A DNA stretch of 64,000 bases from Lachnospira eligens (GTDB lineage: Bacteria; Bacillota; Clostridia; Lachnospirales; Lachnospiraceae), in contig NZ_WKRD01000004.1 of NCBI RefSeq assembly GCF_009680455.1, forward strand, positions 1-64,000, in the 5' to 3' direction. This document shows, in pieces, positions 1 to 8,855 of this stretch. A program made the position numbers and the translations under genes. A model generated the notes under the pieces. It made no database searches, was not told the origin of the DNA, and saw nothing but the letters and a program-made list of their open reading frames with translations. The number at the start of each line of letters is the position of its first letter. Within the stretch, counting starts at the first letter, position 1.

Positions 1-374
1 TATAAAAAATGGTACTCTTATATATAAATAATGTCTACAATAATTGGGTTGGTGTCTACTTTTAGATTACCACTTCAAAACCTACTAGAAGGGAAGTTAA
101 TATATGTTTCGTGGGTTATTTTGAAGAAAAAGTGTTGCAAATGTGCTGATAAAATAGCTTAGATAGCGAAAAAGACCCACTAAAATATATAGAAAAGTTG
201 TATGAGTGGGTCTTTATGCTATTCAACAGAAACATCAGCTGTAATAAAAACCTACTCAATTAAGAATTCATAGTTGGTTAGTAGGTATTCCAAATAATTC
301 ATGCTAACTAAGTTGTTATCCATTATCAGTGCAGATTAATAGCGAAGTATACTCTGGCAGGTTATCCGCAAAGT
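1..374. other. Intergenic region at window edge
   Basis: No open reading frame here is convincing. The stretch holds the hairpin at 171-215 (listed separately), a weaker inverted repeat ACCTACT/AGTAGGT at 250-256 and 280-286, and two short TGTCTAC motifs near 32 and 53 that resemble the reverse complement of the start of the origin iterons at 47.4-47.8 kb. The last similarity is too short to interpret. Confidence 0.5.
171..215 (-). terminator. Terminator of the mnmA-cysteine desulfurase transcript
   Basis: An 11-bp perfect stem (AAAGACCCACT paired with AGTGGGTCTTT) lies about 160 bp beyond the cysteine desulfurase stop codon. Read on the minus strand, the second arm runs into TCTTTTTCG, so it looks like an intrinsic terminator in that direction. 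Confidence 0.6.
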
Positions 375-1574
375 CTACCTACGCAGCCTTGCAACAGCGG
401 CTTTCAGTGCATCTATTGTATAGTCAGCATCTTCCTTGGTTAAATCCTTATCTATGCTTAATCTTAAAGCACCTTTAGTTTCACCTTTGCTTCGTCCGAT
501 AGCAAGAAGCACATGTGAAGGGTCGATTGAGCCTGCAGCACATGCTGAACCGCTGGATGCACATATACCGTTCATATCAAGCATAATAAGTAAAGAATCA
601 CCCGAAACATCTTTAAAGCAGAAATGCATATTAGACGGAAGACGCTTCAGGCTGCACATGGGCAAACCTACCGAAACAGCATTGACATCGGCATTAGCAT
701 CAATACAAGGTCCATCAAAAGTAACGTCAGGAATCTCACCAAGAATTCTGTCAACAATATAATTACGCATATTAATAATTGTATGTGTATCTTTATCAAG
801 TGTACCTAAGGCAAGCTTTACAGCCTGACCCATGCCGACAATGCCTGGAACATTGCTTGTTCCAGCGCGTCTTGCACGCTCTTGTGCCCCGCCATGGATG
901 AAAGGCTCTAACTTAGCGGTATTCTTCATGTACATGAAACCGACGCCTTTAGGACCGTGGAACTTGTGTGCGCTTGCACTTAACAGGTCAATATTCATCT
1001 CTGTGACATTAATTGGGACATGACACATAGCCTGAACTGCATCAGTGTGAAAAAGAATGCCATGCTTATGTGCAATCTCACCTATTTCTCGGACAGGTTC
1101 AATTGTTCCGATTTCATTGTTGGCAAACATAACACTTATAAGAATTGTTTTGTCAGTGATGGCATTCTCGACATCTTCTAATGAAACAAATCCCTCGCTG
1201 TCAACATCAAGGTAAGTTACCTCGAATCCGTTCTTTTCAAGATATGCACATGTATTAAGAATTGCATGATGCTCTATCTTAGTTGTTATTATGTGGTTTC
1301 CTTTATCTCTAAGGCCGAATGCAGCAGACTTTAAAGCCCAGTTATCAGACTCGCTTCCACCGCCTGTAAAATATATTTCATTGCTTTTTGCAGCTCCAAT
1401 ACTGTCAGCTATAATTTCCCTTGCATCTTCAATAGCCATCTTGCTTTTCTGGGCAAAATTATATACAGAAGAAGGATTGCCGTAATATTCAGTAAAGAAT
1501 GGAAGCATTGCAGACACAACCTCTGGTGCGGTTGATGTAGTTGCTGCGTTATCCATATATATAAGTTTTTCCAT
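375..1574 (-). CDS. iscS: Cysteine desulfurase (IscS/NifS family)
   Basis: A PLP-dependent enzyme that removes sulfur from cysteine as a protein persulfide for tRNA thiolation and Fe-S clusters. The 399-aa product begins MEKLIYMDNAATTS, the usual family start, and has the PLP-lysine motif SAHKFHGPKG and the active-site cysteine in SSGSACAAG. A longer in-frame reading begins 26 codons upstream, but the ATG at 1574 has an AAGGAC ribosome binding site and the expected N-terminus. It lies 28 nt downstream of mnmA on the same strand, so it is probably the sulfur donor for MnmA. Confidence 0.95.
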   Translation of the reverse strand: MEKLIYMDNAATTSTAPEVVSAMLPFFTEYYGNPSSVYNFAQKSKMAIEDAREIIADSIGAAKSNEIYFTGGGSESDNWALKSAAFGLRDKGNHIITTKIEHHAILNTCAYLEKNGFEVTYLDVDSEGFVSLEDVENAITDKTILISVMFANNEIGTIEPVREIGEIAHKHGILFHTDAVQAMCHVPINVTEMNIDLLSASAHKFHGPKGVGFMYMKNTAKLEPFIHGGAQERARRAGTSNVPGIVGMGQAVKLALGTLDKDTHTIINMRNYIVDRILGEIPDVTFDGPCIDANADVNAVSVGLPMCSLKRLPSNMHFCFKDVSGDSLLIMLDMNGICASSGSACAAGSIDPSHVLLAIGRSKGETKGALRLSIDKDLTKEDADYTIDALKAAVARLRR

Positions 1575-1602
1575 AATATTGTCCTTATTAATTAAAAAAT
1601 AA

Positions 1603-2670
1603 TTAAATAATAGTTCCACCGCCAAGTACATTGTCCCCGTCATATAATACAAGCGCCTGACCTGGTGTTACGGCACGAACAGGCTCGTCAAATGTACATT
1701 CAAGAGTATTTTCATCAAACATTCTTATAGTACACATAGCACCCTCATGGCTGTAACGGATTTTACCTTTGGCATGCATTTCACCTTCAAGTGAAGGTAT
1801 CGACATGAAATTAAGGTTGTTGGCGTAAAGCTTAGGTGAGAACACATCTGAATTATCACCGATTACAACCTCGTTGGTTTCAGGTCGTATAGCAACAACA
1901 AATGCCGGCTTTCCAAGAGCAAGTCCAAGACCTTTTCTCTGACCAACTGTGTAGTGTATGATACCTTGATGTCTTCCAATTACATTGCCATTGACGTCAA
2001 TGAAATTACCGGGAACAGAAGTATAGCCTGTTTCACGTGTTATAAAGCCTGCATAGTCATTATCAGGAATAAAGCATATTTCCATACTGTCAGGCTTCTT
2101 GGCAACAGTGATACCAATCTTAGATGCAATTTCACGGACCTGATCCTTAGTATAGTCACCAATAGGAAGAAGTGTGTGTGATAACTGATCCTGTGTAAGA
2201 TTATAAAGGGCGTAGGTCTGGTCTTTCCTGGCAGTTACTGAATTGCATATAGTGTATCTGCCATTAGGAAGCTGGTGGATTCTTGCATAGTGTCCTGTTG
2301 CAATGTAATCTGCTCCTATTTCAAGACTTCTCTTAAGAAGAGATTCCCACTTTACATAACGGTTGCAGGCAATACATGGATTAGGTGTACGGCCTTTTTT
2401 ATATTCATCAACAAAATAGTCGATTACATTACATTTGAACTCATTCTTAAAATTCATTACATAATATGGGATGTCAAGCTGACCTGCAACACGTCTTGCA
2501 TCATCAACAGCACTGATACCGCAGCAGCCGTTCTCAGCGGCTTCTGTTGCATCGTCCTGCCATATCTGCATAGTCACACCTATTACATCATAGCCCTGTT
2601 CCTTTAATAGATAAGCGGCAACAGAGGAATCAACGCCCCCTGACATGCCGACAACAACTTTTTTCTTCAT
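1603..2670 (-). CDS. mnmA: tRNA-specific 2-thiouridylase MnmA
   Basis: Installs the 2-thio group on U34 of Glu, Gln and Lys tRNAs, using ATP and a persulfide. The 355-aa protein has the N-terminal PP-loop GMSGGVDSS (residues 8-16), the catalytic cysteine in TPNPCIACNR (near residue 100) and the second cysteine in DSMEICFIPD (near residue 200), which is the normal architecture. It is first in a two-gene unit with the cysteine desulfurase, and its start lies 9 nt after the thiE-HAD stop, so all three may be co-transcribed. Confidence 0.96.
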   Translation of the reverse strand: MKKKVVVGMSGGVDSSVAAYLLKEQGYDVIGVTMQIWQDDATEAAENGCCGISAVDDARRVAGQLDIPYYVMNFKNEFKCNVIDYFVDEYKKGRTPNPCIACNRYVKWESLLKRSLEIGADYIATGHYARIHQLPNGRYTICNSVTARKDQTYALYNLTQDQLSHTLLPIGDYTKDQVREIASKIGITVAKKPDSMEICFIPDNDYAGFITRETGYTSVPGNFIDVNGNVIGRHQGIIHYTVGQRKGLGLALGKPAFVVAIRPETNEVVIGDNSDVFSPKLYANNLNFMSIPSLEGEMHAKGKIRYSHEGAMCTIRMFDENTLECTFDEPVRAVTPGQALVLYDGDNVLGGGTII

Positions 2671-2679
2671 TACTAATCC

Positions 2680-3942
2680 TCAATCATTTCTTATATCTCT
2701 TATTTCGTCTGCAAATGCGCAGATTTCGTTCCAATGCTTCTTAGAATCCTCATCATATACAGCACATATCTTAAATCCACCCTGTCTGGCAGATTCAATG
2801 CCGTGAAGAACATCTTCATATACCCATGTATCTTCCGGTTTAAAATGCATTTTTTCAGCGATAAGCTTGTAGCTTTCCGGATTCTTTTTATTATATGGAA
2901 TGTCATATACTGTAAAAATGTTGTTAAAACAGTCAGTTATTCCAAGACGGTTAAGTGCAGCGTCAACACAGCCTCTGTCAGAGCTTGTAAATATGCACAT
3001 GTCAGATCCAGCTTCATGCTCACGTCTGATTAATTCAAGCATTCCATCTTTAGCCGGAATATCTGTGCTGTAGTGTCTTGTCATAATATCCACAGCAGTC
3101 TGCCTCATAGTTGTTGCATCAGTGTTTATGCCTAATTCATCACGGAAATAAGCAGAACATTCATCAAGGTCCATTACATAAGTACGCTCGTCAAAGTCAT
3201 CAGGTAACTTATCAACATACTGCATGGCGTATTCCTTGGAAACATTTCTCCAGTAGGGCATAGAATCAAGAATAGTTCCGTCCATGTCAAATATGAAATC
3301 CCTGTGATAATTAAATACACGGCCAGTCTTTAAGTAAAGCTCTTTCGTAGCAAGTCCAGGATCATCAGCGGCAAATATAGCTGAAACAACAGCAATCCCG
3401 TCAACACCAGTGCCTGCAAGCTCACCGCAGTTGTCGTAATCAATACCGCCGATTGCAACGACAGGGATATTAACTGAACCTGCAACCTCAATCAGTCGCT
3501 CACGAGGCATGTATACAGCATCCTTTTTGGTACTTGAGCCAAATACAGCACCGGTTCCGATATAATCTGCACCAAGTCTTTCGGCTTCTTTCGCTTGTTC
3601 TACTGTCTTGGCGGTCATGCCGATAATCTTATTATCTCCAAGAATACTTCTTGCAGTCATATAGTCAGTGTCACTCTGTCCGATATGTACTCCGTCAGCG
3701 TCAGCTTCAAGTGCCGCCTGCACATCATCATCAATAACGAATGGTATTCCATATTTTCGTGCAATTGGCTTAATTGCTTTTGCTTTTGCAACAATTTCTT
3801 CATGTGTTGCATTCTTTTCTCTTAATTGTAAAAATGTTGCTCCATTTTTTAATACATTTTCAACAACATCAATGAGACTGGCTCCGTTAAGCCAGCTTGT
3901 ATCTGTGATTGCGTATAGACGCAGCTGTTCTTTTCTAATCAT
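2680..3942 (-). CDS. thiE: Thiamine-phosphate synthase fused to a HAD phosphatase
   Basis: Two enzymes in one 420-aa chain. Residues 1-210 are ThiE, which joins hydroxymethylpyrimidine-PP and thiazole-P to give thiamine monophosphate; visible motifs are FLQLREK, DGVHIGQSD, YIGTGAVFGSSTK and VAIGGI. Residues 215-420 are a HAD hydrolase with motif I DMDGTILDS and motif II FTSSD, similar to beta-phosphoglucomutase-like phosphatases. The ATG at 3942 follows AGGAG and fits the ThiE N-terminus; the reading frame open further upstream (to 4212) has no family match. I infer that the HAD half may dephosphorylate thiamine monophosphate, but its substrate cannot be read from sequence. No TPP riboswitch is visible upstream. 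Confidence 0.9.
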   Translation of the reverse strand: MIRKEQLRLYAITDTSWLNGASLIDVVENVLKNGATFLQLREKNATHEEIVAKAKAIKPIARKYGIPFVIDDDVQAALEADADGVHIGQSDTDYMTARSILGDNKIIGMTAKTVEQAKEAERLGADYIGTGAVFGSSTKKDAVYMPRERLIEVAGSVNIPVVAIGGIDYDNCGELAGTGVDGIAVVSAIFAADDPGLATKELYLKTGRVFNYHRDFIFDMDGTILDSMPYWRNVSKEYAMQYVDKLPDDFDERTYVMDLDECSAYFRDELGINTDATTMRQTAVDIMTRHYSTDIPAKDGMLELIRREHEAGSDMCIFTSSDRGCVDAALNRLGITDCFNNIFTVYDIPYNKKNPESYKLIAEKMHFKPEDTWVYEDVLHGIESARQGGFKICAVYDEDSKKHWNEICAFADEIRDIRND

Positions 3943-4054
3943 AATTAATTCTCCTGAATGAAATTCAATATGTATAATAACACATCTGCCTGTACCTTTG
4001 GCATACATTTTTTGACACATTTTAAAAATTTCTATAAAATATCTTGAAAAATGT

Positions 4055-4083
4055 TGTAACGAAAATCCATTTCGTGCGTCTAA
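4055..4083 (+). promoter_or_regulatory. ECF-type promoter of the sigma factor operon
   Basis: TGTAAC at 4055-4060, exactly 16 nt, then CGTCTAA at 4077-4083. This matches the classic Firmicutes ECF promoter layout (an AAC-containing -35 and a CGTC-type -10). It sits 30 nt upstream of the ECF sigma gene, so autoregulation is likely. Confidence 0.75.
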
Positions 4084-4113
4084 CCTATGTAAGACGGAAG
4101 GAGGTGACCAGTT

Positions 4114-4584
4114 CTGAATTACGAAAAATTGTACAATTCCTATTATATGCAGGTGTATTCTTATGTGGTTACTATAGTAAAGAATCAGTCTCTTGCTGAA
4201 GAAATCACACAAAATACTTTTTACAAAGCCATGACTGCCAAACGTCCGTATGAGGGCAAGGCGGGTGAGCTCACATGGCTTTGCAGTATTGCTAAGAATC
4301 TCGCAATTGATGAATGCAGGAAAAATAAGAAGTTTTCTGAGCTTGATGAGACTTTACCGCAGCAGACGGCTGATCTGGCGGATAAAGTTTCAGATACAGA
4401 TTCTGCTTTGCAGATTCATATGGTTCTTCATGAACTACCGGAGCCGTATAAAGAGGTATTTCAGTTGAGAGTTTTTGGAGAACTCACATTTGCACAGATT
4501 GGAATGGTATTTGGAAAAACTGAGAACTGGGCCAGAGTAACTTATCATAGGGCCAGACTGAAAATAAAAGAAAGGATTGATTAG
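4114..4584 (+). CDS. ECF RNA polymerase sigma factor
   Basis: A group-IV sigma factor. The region-2 helix includes QSLAEEITQNTFYKAM and the region-4 helix-turn-helix includes LTFAQIGMVFGKTENWARV. The first clear internal start is TTG at 4129, but the very strong AAGGAGGTGA at 4098-4107 is 6 nt before an in-frame CTG at 4114. Starting there adds five residues and gives the typical ECF opening [M]NYEKLYNSYY, 156 aa in all. I therefore prefer the rare CTG start. The stop is 2 nt before the anti-sigma gene. Confidence 0.88.
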   Translation: MNYEKLYNSYYMQVYSYVVTIVKNQSLAEEITQNTFYKAMTAKRPYEGKAGELTWLCSIAKNLAIDECRKNKKFSELDETLPQQTADLADKVSDTDSALQIHMVLHELPEPYKEVFQLRVFGELTFAQIGMVFGKTENWARVTYHRARLKIKERID

Positions 4585-4586
4585 AT

Positions 4587-5582
4587 ATGAGTAATAAAGA
4601 ATGTGAAATCGTGCAGGACTTACTGCCCCTTTATTATGACAAAGCCTGCAGTGAGGCAAGCTGCAGCTTTGTTGAAAAGCATATGGCAGGCTGTAGTGAC
4701 TGCCAGAAGATATATAATGAATTACAGGAAAACAACGTTGATGAAGTGCTTGCAAAGGAATCAAAAGGAGTACTTGAAAGACATGCAAAAAAAGAGCGTA
4801 ATGCAGCATACAAGGCAGGAGTTGTGATTGCCGCAATACTTCTACTGCCAATTGTCATTACATTTATAGTACAGCTTGCAACTGGTATGGGTTTAGGCGT
4901 ATTTTCGGTTGTTACTGCTTCTATGATGCTTGTTGCAGCACTTACGGTAGTTCCGCTTATGTCTACGAATAATCGTCTGTTAAAATGTATTCTTGCAGGC
5001 GTTGCATCACTTATGCTTATATTGTTTTTCGTTGACCGGATGAATGGCGGAGGAAACTTCCTTTTTTGGGCTATACCTACAGTATTTGGTATATCAATAG
5101 TGCTGTTTCCGATAGTGATATGTCTTGTGTCACTTCCACCGGTACTTAGTGACAAGAAAGCACTTATAACAATGACATGGGATACATTGTGGCTATTCCT
5201 TACAATGTTTATAGTGTATTATCATTCTGGTTTTACAGGTATGAAAGACGGATATACAGTAGCTGTTGTACTTATGCTTGGTGTATGGCTTGTATTTCTT
5301 GTGATCAGATATCTTCCTGTCCATGGACTGATGAGAGCCGGAATTAGTACGATAATATCTGTATTATGGGTTGTTTTTGCCGATGATTTTCTTGAGTTTA
5401 TTCTCTACAAAAGGAAGGTGCTTACAATAAGTCATATGAATCTGTCTGATTGGAGCACGGCTCTTAGTATTAATGGAAATATATTTTTTATTACTTTAGT
5501 GTCTGGCTGTGCAATAGGCTTGGTACTTATAGGTATTGGTGCGTTGCTTATGAGAAAGAAAAATGTTCAGAAGATGAGATAA
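4587..5582 (+). CDS. Zinc-finger anti-sigma factor, multi-pass membrane protein
   Basis: A 331-aa likely membrane anti-sigma factor for the upstream ECF sigma. Residues 1-50 carry a ZAS-type motif, HMAGCSDC (His-x3-Cys-x2-Cys), in the usual zf-HC2 position after LLPLYYD. From about residue 75 there are roughly seven to eight hydrophobic segments, many more than the single helix of simple anti-sigmas, so signal sensing probably occurs in the membrane. It is translationally linked to the sigma gene and ends at a bidirectional terminator. Confidence 0.85.
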   Translation: MSNKECEIVQDLLPLYYDKACSEASCSFVEKHMAGCSDCQKIYNELQENNVDEVLAKESKGVLERHAKKERNAAYKAGVVIAAILLLPIVITFIVQLATGMGLGVFSVVTASMMLVAALTVVPLMSTNNRLLKCILAGVASLMLILFFVDRMNGGGNFLFWAIPTVFGISIVLFPIVICLVSLPPVLSDKKALITMTWDTLWLFLTMFIVYYHSGFTGMKDGYTVAVVLMLGVWLVFLVIRYLPVHGLMRAGISTIISVLWVVFADDFLEFILYKRKVLTISHMNLSDWSTALSINGNIFFITLVSGCAIGLVLIGIGALLMRKKNVQKMR

Positions 5583-5584
5583 TA

Positions 5585-5624
5585 ATAATCCCCTCACAAG
5601 GCTGATGCTTTGTGAGGGGATTAT
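5585..5624. terminator. Bidirectional terminator
   Basis: A perfect 16-bp stem (ATAATCCCCTCACAAG with its complement, loop GCTGATGC) sits in the 44 bp between convergent genes and can serve both directions. Confidence 0.8.
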
Positions 5625-5626
5625 AA

Positions 5627-6964
5627 CTATCTTATACTTTTAATATATGCCCTATAATTCTTAACAAGCAATGGCACTTCCGCAATAAGCATGCCAATCC
5701 AGCCAGCAAGATAAGAGAAAGGAAGTGCTTCTATTCCCATGCCTAACGCAAATACAAGTGGAATTGCGGCAAGCACGCGGACACCCATATTGATAAAGCT
5801 TGAAAGCAGTGTAATCTTTAAGTCGCCGATTCCTCTGAAATATCCCTGAATACCATTAGTGATGGCAGGAAGTATGTACATTATAGAGATAAGCTTAAGG
5901 TAGATTACACCGTGTCTTATAACCTCAGTATCCGAAGTGAACAGTTTCATAAGTGGTCTTGCAAATACAAAACATACAAAGAATATGAAGATTCCATATA
6001 TTATCTCAAGAATAATACCGGCTTTAAAGCCTTTGATTACTCTGTCGTCTCTTCTGGCACCTTTGTTCTGTGCCATCATAGCTGTCATTCCGTGTGCAAT
6101 ATTCTGCTCGGGTGTATATGCATAGTCATCAATTCTGTTTACTACTGCAAATGCGGCTGAAACCGAAACGCCCATAGTGTTAATAATAGCCTGTATTCCT
6201 ATTTTACCAAGTTGTACAGTAGCCTGCTGCATAGCAGATGCCCAGCCGTAGCTTATAGTTTTCTTAAGCAGTGAGTGGTCAAATACAAGCCACTTCTTGC
6301 CAAGACACAGAATCGGTACTTTGAATTTAATATATATCATGCAGAATACACAGCAGAGAGCCTCGCTCACTACAGTTGCAACTGCACATCCATTGCTGCC
6401 GGCTTTCAGGACAACAACAAAGAAAAGGTCACCAAATACATTTAAAACTGCACTTATGATAAGAAAATACAGTGGTGTTGCACTATCTCCCAATGCCCTT
6501 AAAGTGCTTGAGAAAAAGTTATAAAGGAATGTGAAGATGAGTCCTAACATGATTATTCTTAAGTACTGGGTTGTAAGTGTCATAATTGATCTGTCAACCT
6601 GAACAAGCATAAGAATAGGTCTTGTAAATACTATTGCAATCAGTGTAAGTGCAAGTGAGAATATCATACCTGATATCATAGTTGTACTTATCTGGCGGGA
6701 AAGTGTGTCCATTTTCTTACCGCCGAAATAATTACCCATAAGAATACTTGCACCCATACATAATCCGTTAAGGAAAAGAATAATGAGTGTAGTTATTGGA
6801 TTGCATATTCCAACAGCAGCCAGTGCTTCTTTTCCAACAAATCTTCCGACAATAATAGAGTCAACCGCATTATAAGTAAGCTGAAATATATTTCCTAGTA
6901 TAAGTGGAATTGTGAATTTAATTAACATAGGCATAATTCTGCCCTGAGTTAAATCTTTTGCCAT
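5627..6964 (-). CDS. MATE family multidrug/Na+ antiporter
   Basis: A 445-aa polytopic membrane protein with about 12 hydrophobic helices in two related halves. The start MAKDLTQGRIMPMLIKFTIP and the motif QLTYNAVDSIIVGRFVG are hallmarks of clostridial MATE exporters, which use cation gradients to expel drugs or metabolites. Nothing beside it identifies the substrate. It is convergent with the anti-sigma gene and has no close upstream partner. Confidence 0.92.
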   Translation of the reverse strand: MAKDLTQGRIMPMLIKFTIPLILGNIFQLTYNAVDSIIVGRFVGKEALAAVGICNPITTLIILFLNGLCMGASILMGNYFGGKKMDTLSRQISTTMISGMIFSLALTLIAIVFTRPILMLVQVDRSIMTLTTQYLRIIMLGLIFTFLYNFFSSTLRALGDSATPLYFLIISAVLNVFGDLFFVVVLKAGSNGCAVATVVSEALCCVFCMIYIKFKVPILCLGKKWLVFDHSLLKKTISYGWASAMQQATVQLGKIGIQAIINTMGVSVSAAFAVVNRIDDYAYTPEQNIAHGMTAMMAQNKGARRDDRVIKGFKAGIILEIIYGIFIFFVCFVFARPLMKLFTSDTEVIRHGVIYLKLISIMYILPAITNGIQGYFRGIGDLKITLLSSFINMGVRVLAAIPLVFALGMGIEALPFSYLAGWIGMLIAEVPLLVKNYRAYIKSIR

Positions 6965-7091
6965 AATTGATGAAACCTCTTGTGTGAATTTCGTAAATGA
7001 TACTGTCCAAGTGCTTGATTTTAATGCTTATTTTTAAATATGTCAAGAAATATATTATTTACAATTACAAGCCGCAAATTAAGATAAAAAA

Positions 7092-7724
7092 TTAATAACC
7101 TGTAATAACAGTACTTAGTCTGCACTTACGTTCATAATCAAGAGATGTCTCTTGTCTGTGACCGGGGTATATTTTATAATCGCCAATTAAAGTGTTCATC
7201 ATTTTTTCTATTGATGAAATAAGTAATTTCTCATTTCCACCAGGTAAAGAAGTTTTACCATGTTTTTCAAACATAATGGTGTCACCAGAGAAAATATTAT
7301 CATTAACAATGATTGCCATTGAACCGTCTGTATGTCCTGGCATACCTAAGAAAGAAAATGATAACTCATCAAGATTAATTATATCGTCCTCACAAATTAA
7401 TATATCGGCTTTTACAGCTTTATAAGGTATTTTAACATAAGGTCTTTCATTAATGAGTTCTTCGTCTTCAAGTCGTCCGGCATCAATTTTAGATATAATA
7501 ACAGGTACATTAAAATATTCTTTCACTTCTTTTAATGCTAAAATATGATCTGTATGACCATGTGTTATAAAAATGTATTTAAGACATAATCCATTTTCTT
7601 CAATTGTTTTAATAATTTCAGCAGCATTATCTGCTGGGTCAATCAGAATTGCATTTTTCTTATTCGAAGAAACAATATATACATTTGTGCTGCATGCACC
7701 CAATACTAGTTTTGTAATATTCAT
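7092..7724 (-). CDS. Metallo-beta-lactamase fold hydrolase (glyoxalase II-like)
   Basis: A 210-aa soluble hydrolase. It has the dinuclear-metal motif THGHTDH (near residue 54), a later GMPGHTDGS, FSGD and the C-terminal YPGHRQETS, in the order of glyoxalase-II-like MBL proteins. The thioester or other substrate is not evident. It is monocistronic, with a GGGGTG ribosome site 11 nt before the ATG. Confidence 0.88.
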   Translation of the reverse strand: MNITKLVLGACSTNVYIVSSNKKNAILIDPADNAAEIIKTIEENGLCLKYIFITHGHTDHILALKEVKEYFNVPVIISKIDAGRLEDEELINERPYVKIPYKAVKADILICEDDIINLDELSFSFLGMPGHTDGSMAIIVNDNIFSGDTIMFEKHGKTSLPGGNEKLLISSIEKMMNTLIGDYKIYPGHRQETSLDYERKCRLSTVITGY

Positions 7725-7853
7725 AATTCTTTACACACCCCATTTTTATGAGAATATATTTATATTGATTATATCAATTCTGTGTATATATAAATACTAA
7801 AAAAACACATGATGATATTTAAATCACATATTTTTATTCAAGAATTTCCTGTT

Positions 7854-7934
7854 GAAACTTTGAATATCAAAATACCCTTGACAATTATTTAATTAAATGA
7901 TAACATTCAACAAGAAACTTTGAATATCAAAATA
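7854..7934 (+). promoter_or_regulatory. degV promoter flanked by two FabT-like operators
   Basis: The 21-bp segment GAAACTTTGAATATCAAAATA occurs twice, at 7854-7874 and 7914-7934, exactly 60 bp apart. Its core TTTGAATATCAAA is a perfect palindrome fitting the FabT operator consensus TTTGA-N3-TCAAA. Between the copies lie TTGACA (7878-7883) and, 17 nt later, TAACAT (7901-7906), a plausible sigma-A promoter. Two boxes bracketing a promoter imply repression by a MarR-type lipid regulator, possibly with looping. Confidence 0.7.
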
Positions 7935-7961
7935 TATCAAAATCTTTAAAGGAGAATGATT

Positions 7962-8855
7962 ATGTTAAGAATTATTGCTGACAGCACATGTGATATATCA
8001 AAAGAAGATGCAAGAAAAATGGGGATTCAGATTGTTCCTATATCTGTAAGGTTTGGGAATGAAGAATTCTTAGATGGAGTTGAGATAACACACGAGGAAT
8101 TCTATACAAGACTTGCTGAATGTGATGAATTACCTAAGACTTCACAGCCAAGCCCTGATACATTCATGAAAGTATTTAATGAAGCTGTTGCTGCCGGGGA
8201 TGATGTACTTGGAATATTCATATCTTCTGATTTATCAGGAACATATCAGAGTGCCTGCCTTGCTGCTTTAGATGTTGAAGAAGAAACAGGAAAGAAACTA
8301 TACATGGTAGATTCAAGAAGTGCTTCGATTGGAACAGCCCTCCTAATCAGAGAGGCAGTAAAGTTAAGAGATGCTGGTGTAAATGCGGCTGATATCGCTG
8401 CTGCATGTACAGGGATGTCAAAATACATCAAGCTTACAGCAGTTGTCGGTTCACTTAAATATCTTAAAATGGGTGGCAGACTTTCAGGAGCTGCTGCATT
8501 TGCAGGAACAATGCTTCATATAACACCGGTTGTAAGTATTGAAGATGGAAAAGTTGTTGTGATTGGAAAAACAAGAGGAAAAAAAGCAGCTGAAAAACTT
8601 ATGCATGATAAGCTCACCAAAGACGGATTAAGTCTTACAAGAGATTTCATGTTTGGTCATATCAACTGCTCTGAATCCTTAGAAACATTTATTAATAAGA
8701 GTCTTACTTACATATCTGATGTTAATGGAAATGTTGGTGTAAGCTCTATTGGCTGTTCTGTTGGAACTCATGTAGGTCCAGGAACATATGGAATTGCTTA
8801 TGTAGAAGCCGCTGAATCAGGAATGAATCGTGAAAGCATCGTAAAGACGGCCTGA
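7962..8855 (+). CDS. DegV family fatty-acid-binding protein (FakB-like)
   Basis: DegV/FakB proteins bind a fatty acid and present it to the fatty-acid kinase FakA. The 297-aa product has the family start RIIADSTCDISKE, the conserved SQPSPDTF loop, SSDLSGTYQSA and the C-terminal GTHVGPGTYG. ATG at 7962 is preferred over 7956 because GGAG at 7951-7954 is then 7 nt away. FabT-like operators upstream support a lipid role. Its last 58 bp overlap the 3' end of the convergent NUDIX gene. Confidence 0.93.
   Translation: MLRIIADSTCDISKEDARKMGIQIVPISVRFGNEEFLDGVEITHEEFYTRLAECDELPKTSQPSPDTFMKVFNEAVAAGDDVLGIFISSDLSGTYQSACLAALDVEEETGKKLYMVDSRSASIGTALLIREAVKLRDAGVNAADIAAACTGMSKYIKLTAVVGSLKYLKMGGRLSGAAAFAGTMLHITPVVSIEDGKVVVIGKTRGKKAAEKLMHDKLTKDGLSLTRDFMFGHINCSESLETFINKSLTYISDVNGNVGVSSIGCSVGTHVGPGTYGIAYVEAAESGMNRESIVKTA

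Noticed and set aside
32..60. Iteron-like motifs at the window start
   Set aside because: Only about seven bases match (TGTCTAC), which is expected by chance in AT-rich DNA.
1575..1652. N-terminal extension of the cysteine desulfurase
   Set aside because: It overlaps the mnmA 3' end and lacks family similarity; ATG 1574 has a ribosome site and the usual start.
3943..4113. TPP riboswitch upstream of thiE
   Set aside because: There is no CUGAGA/thi-box pattern and the space to the divergent ECF promoter is too small.
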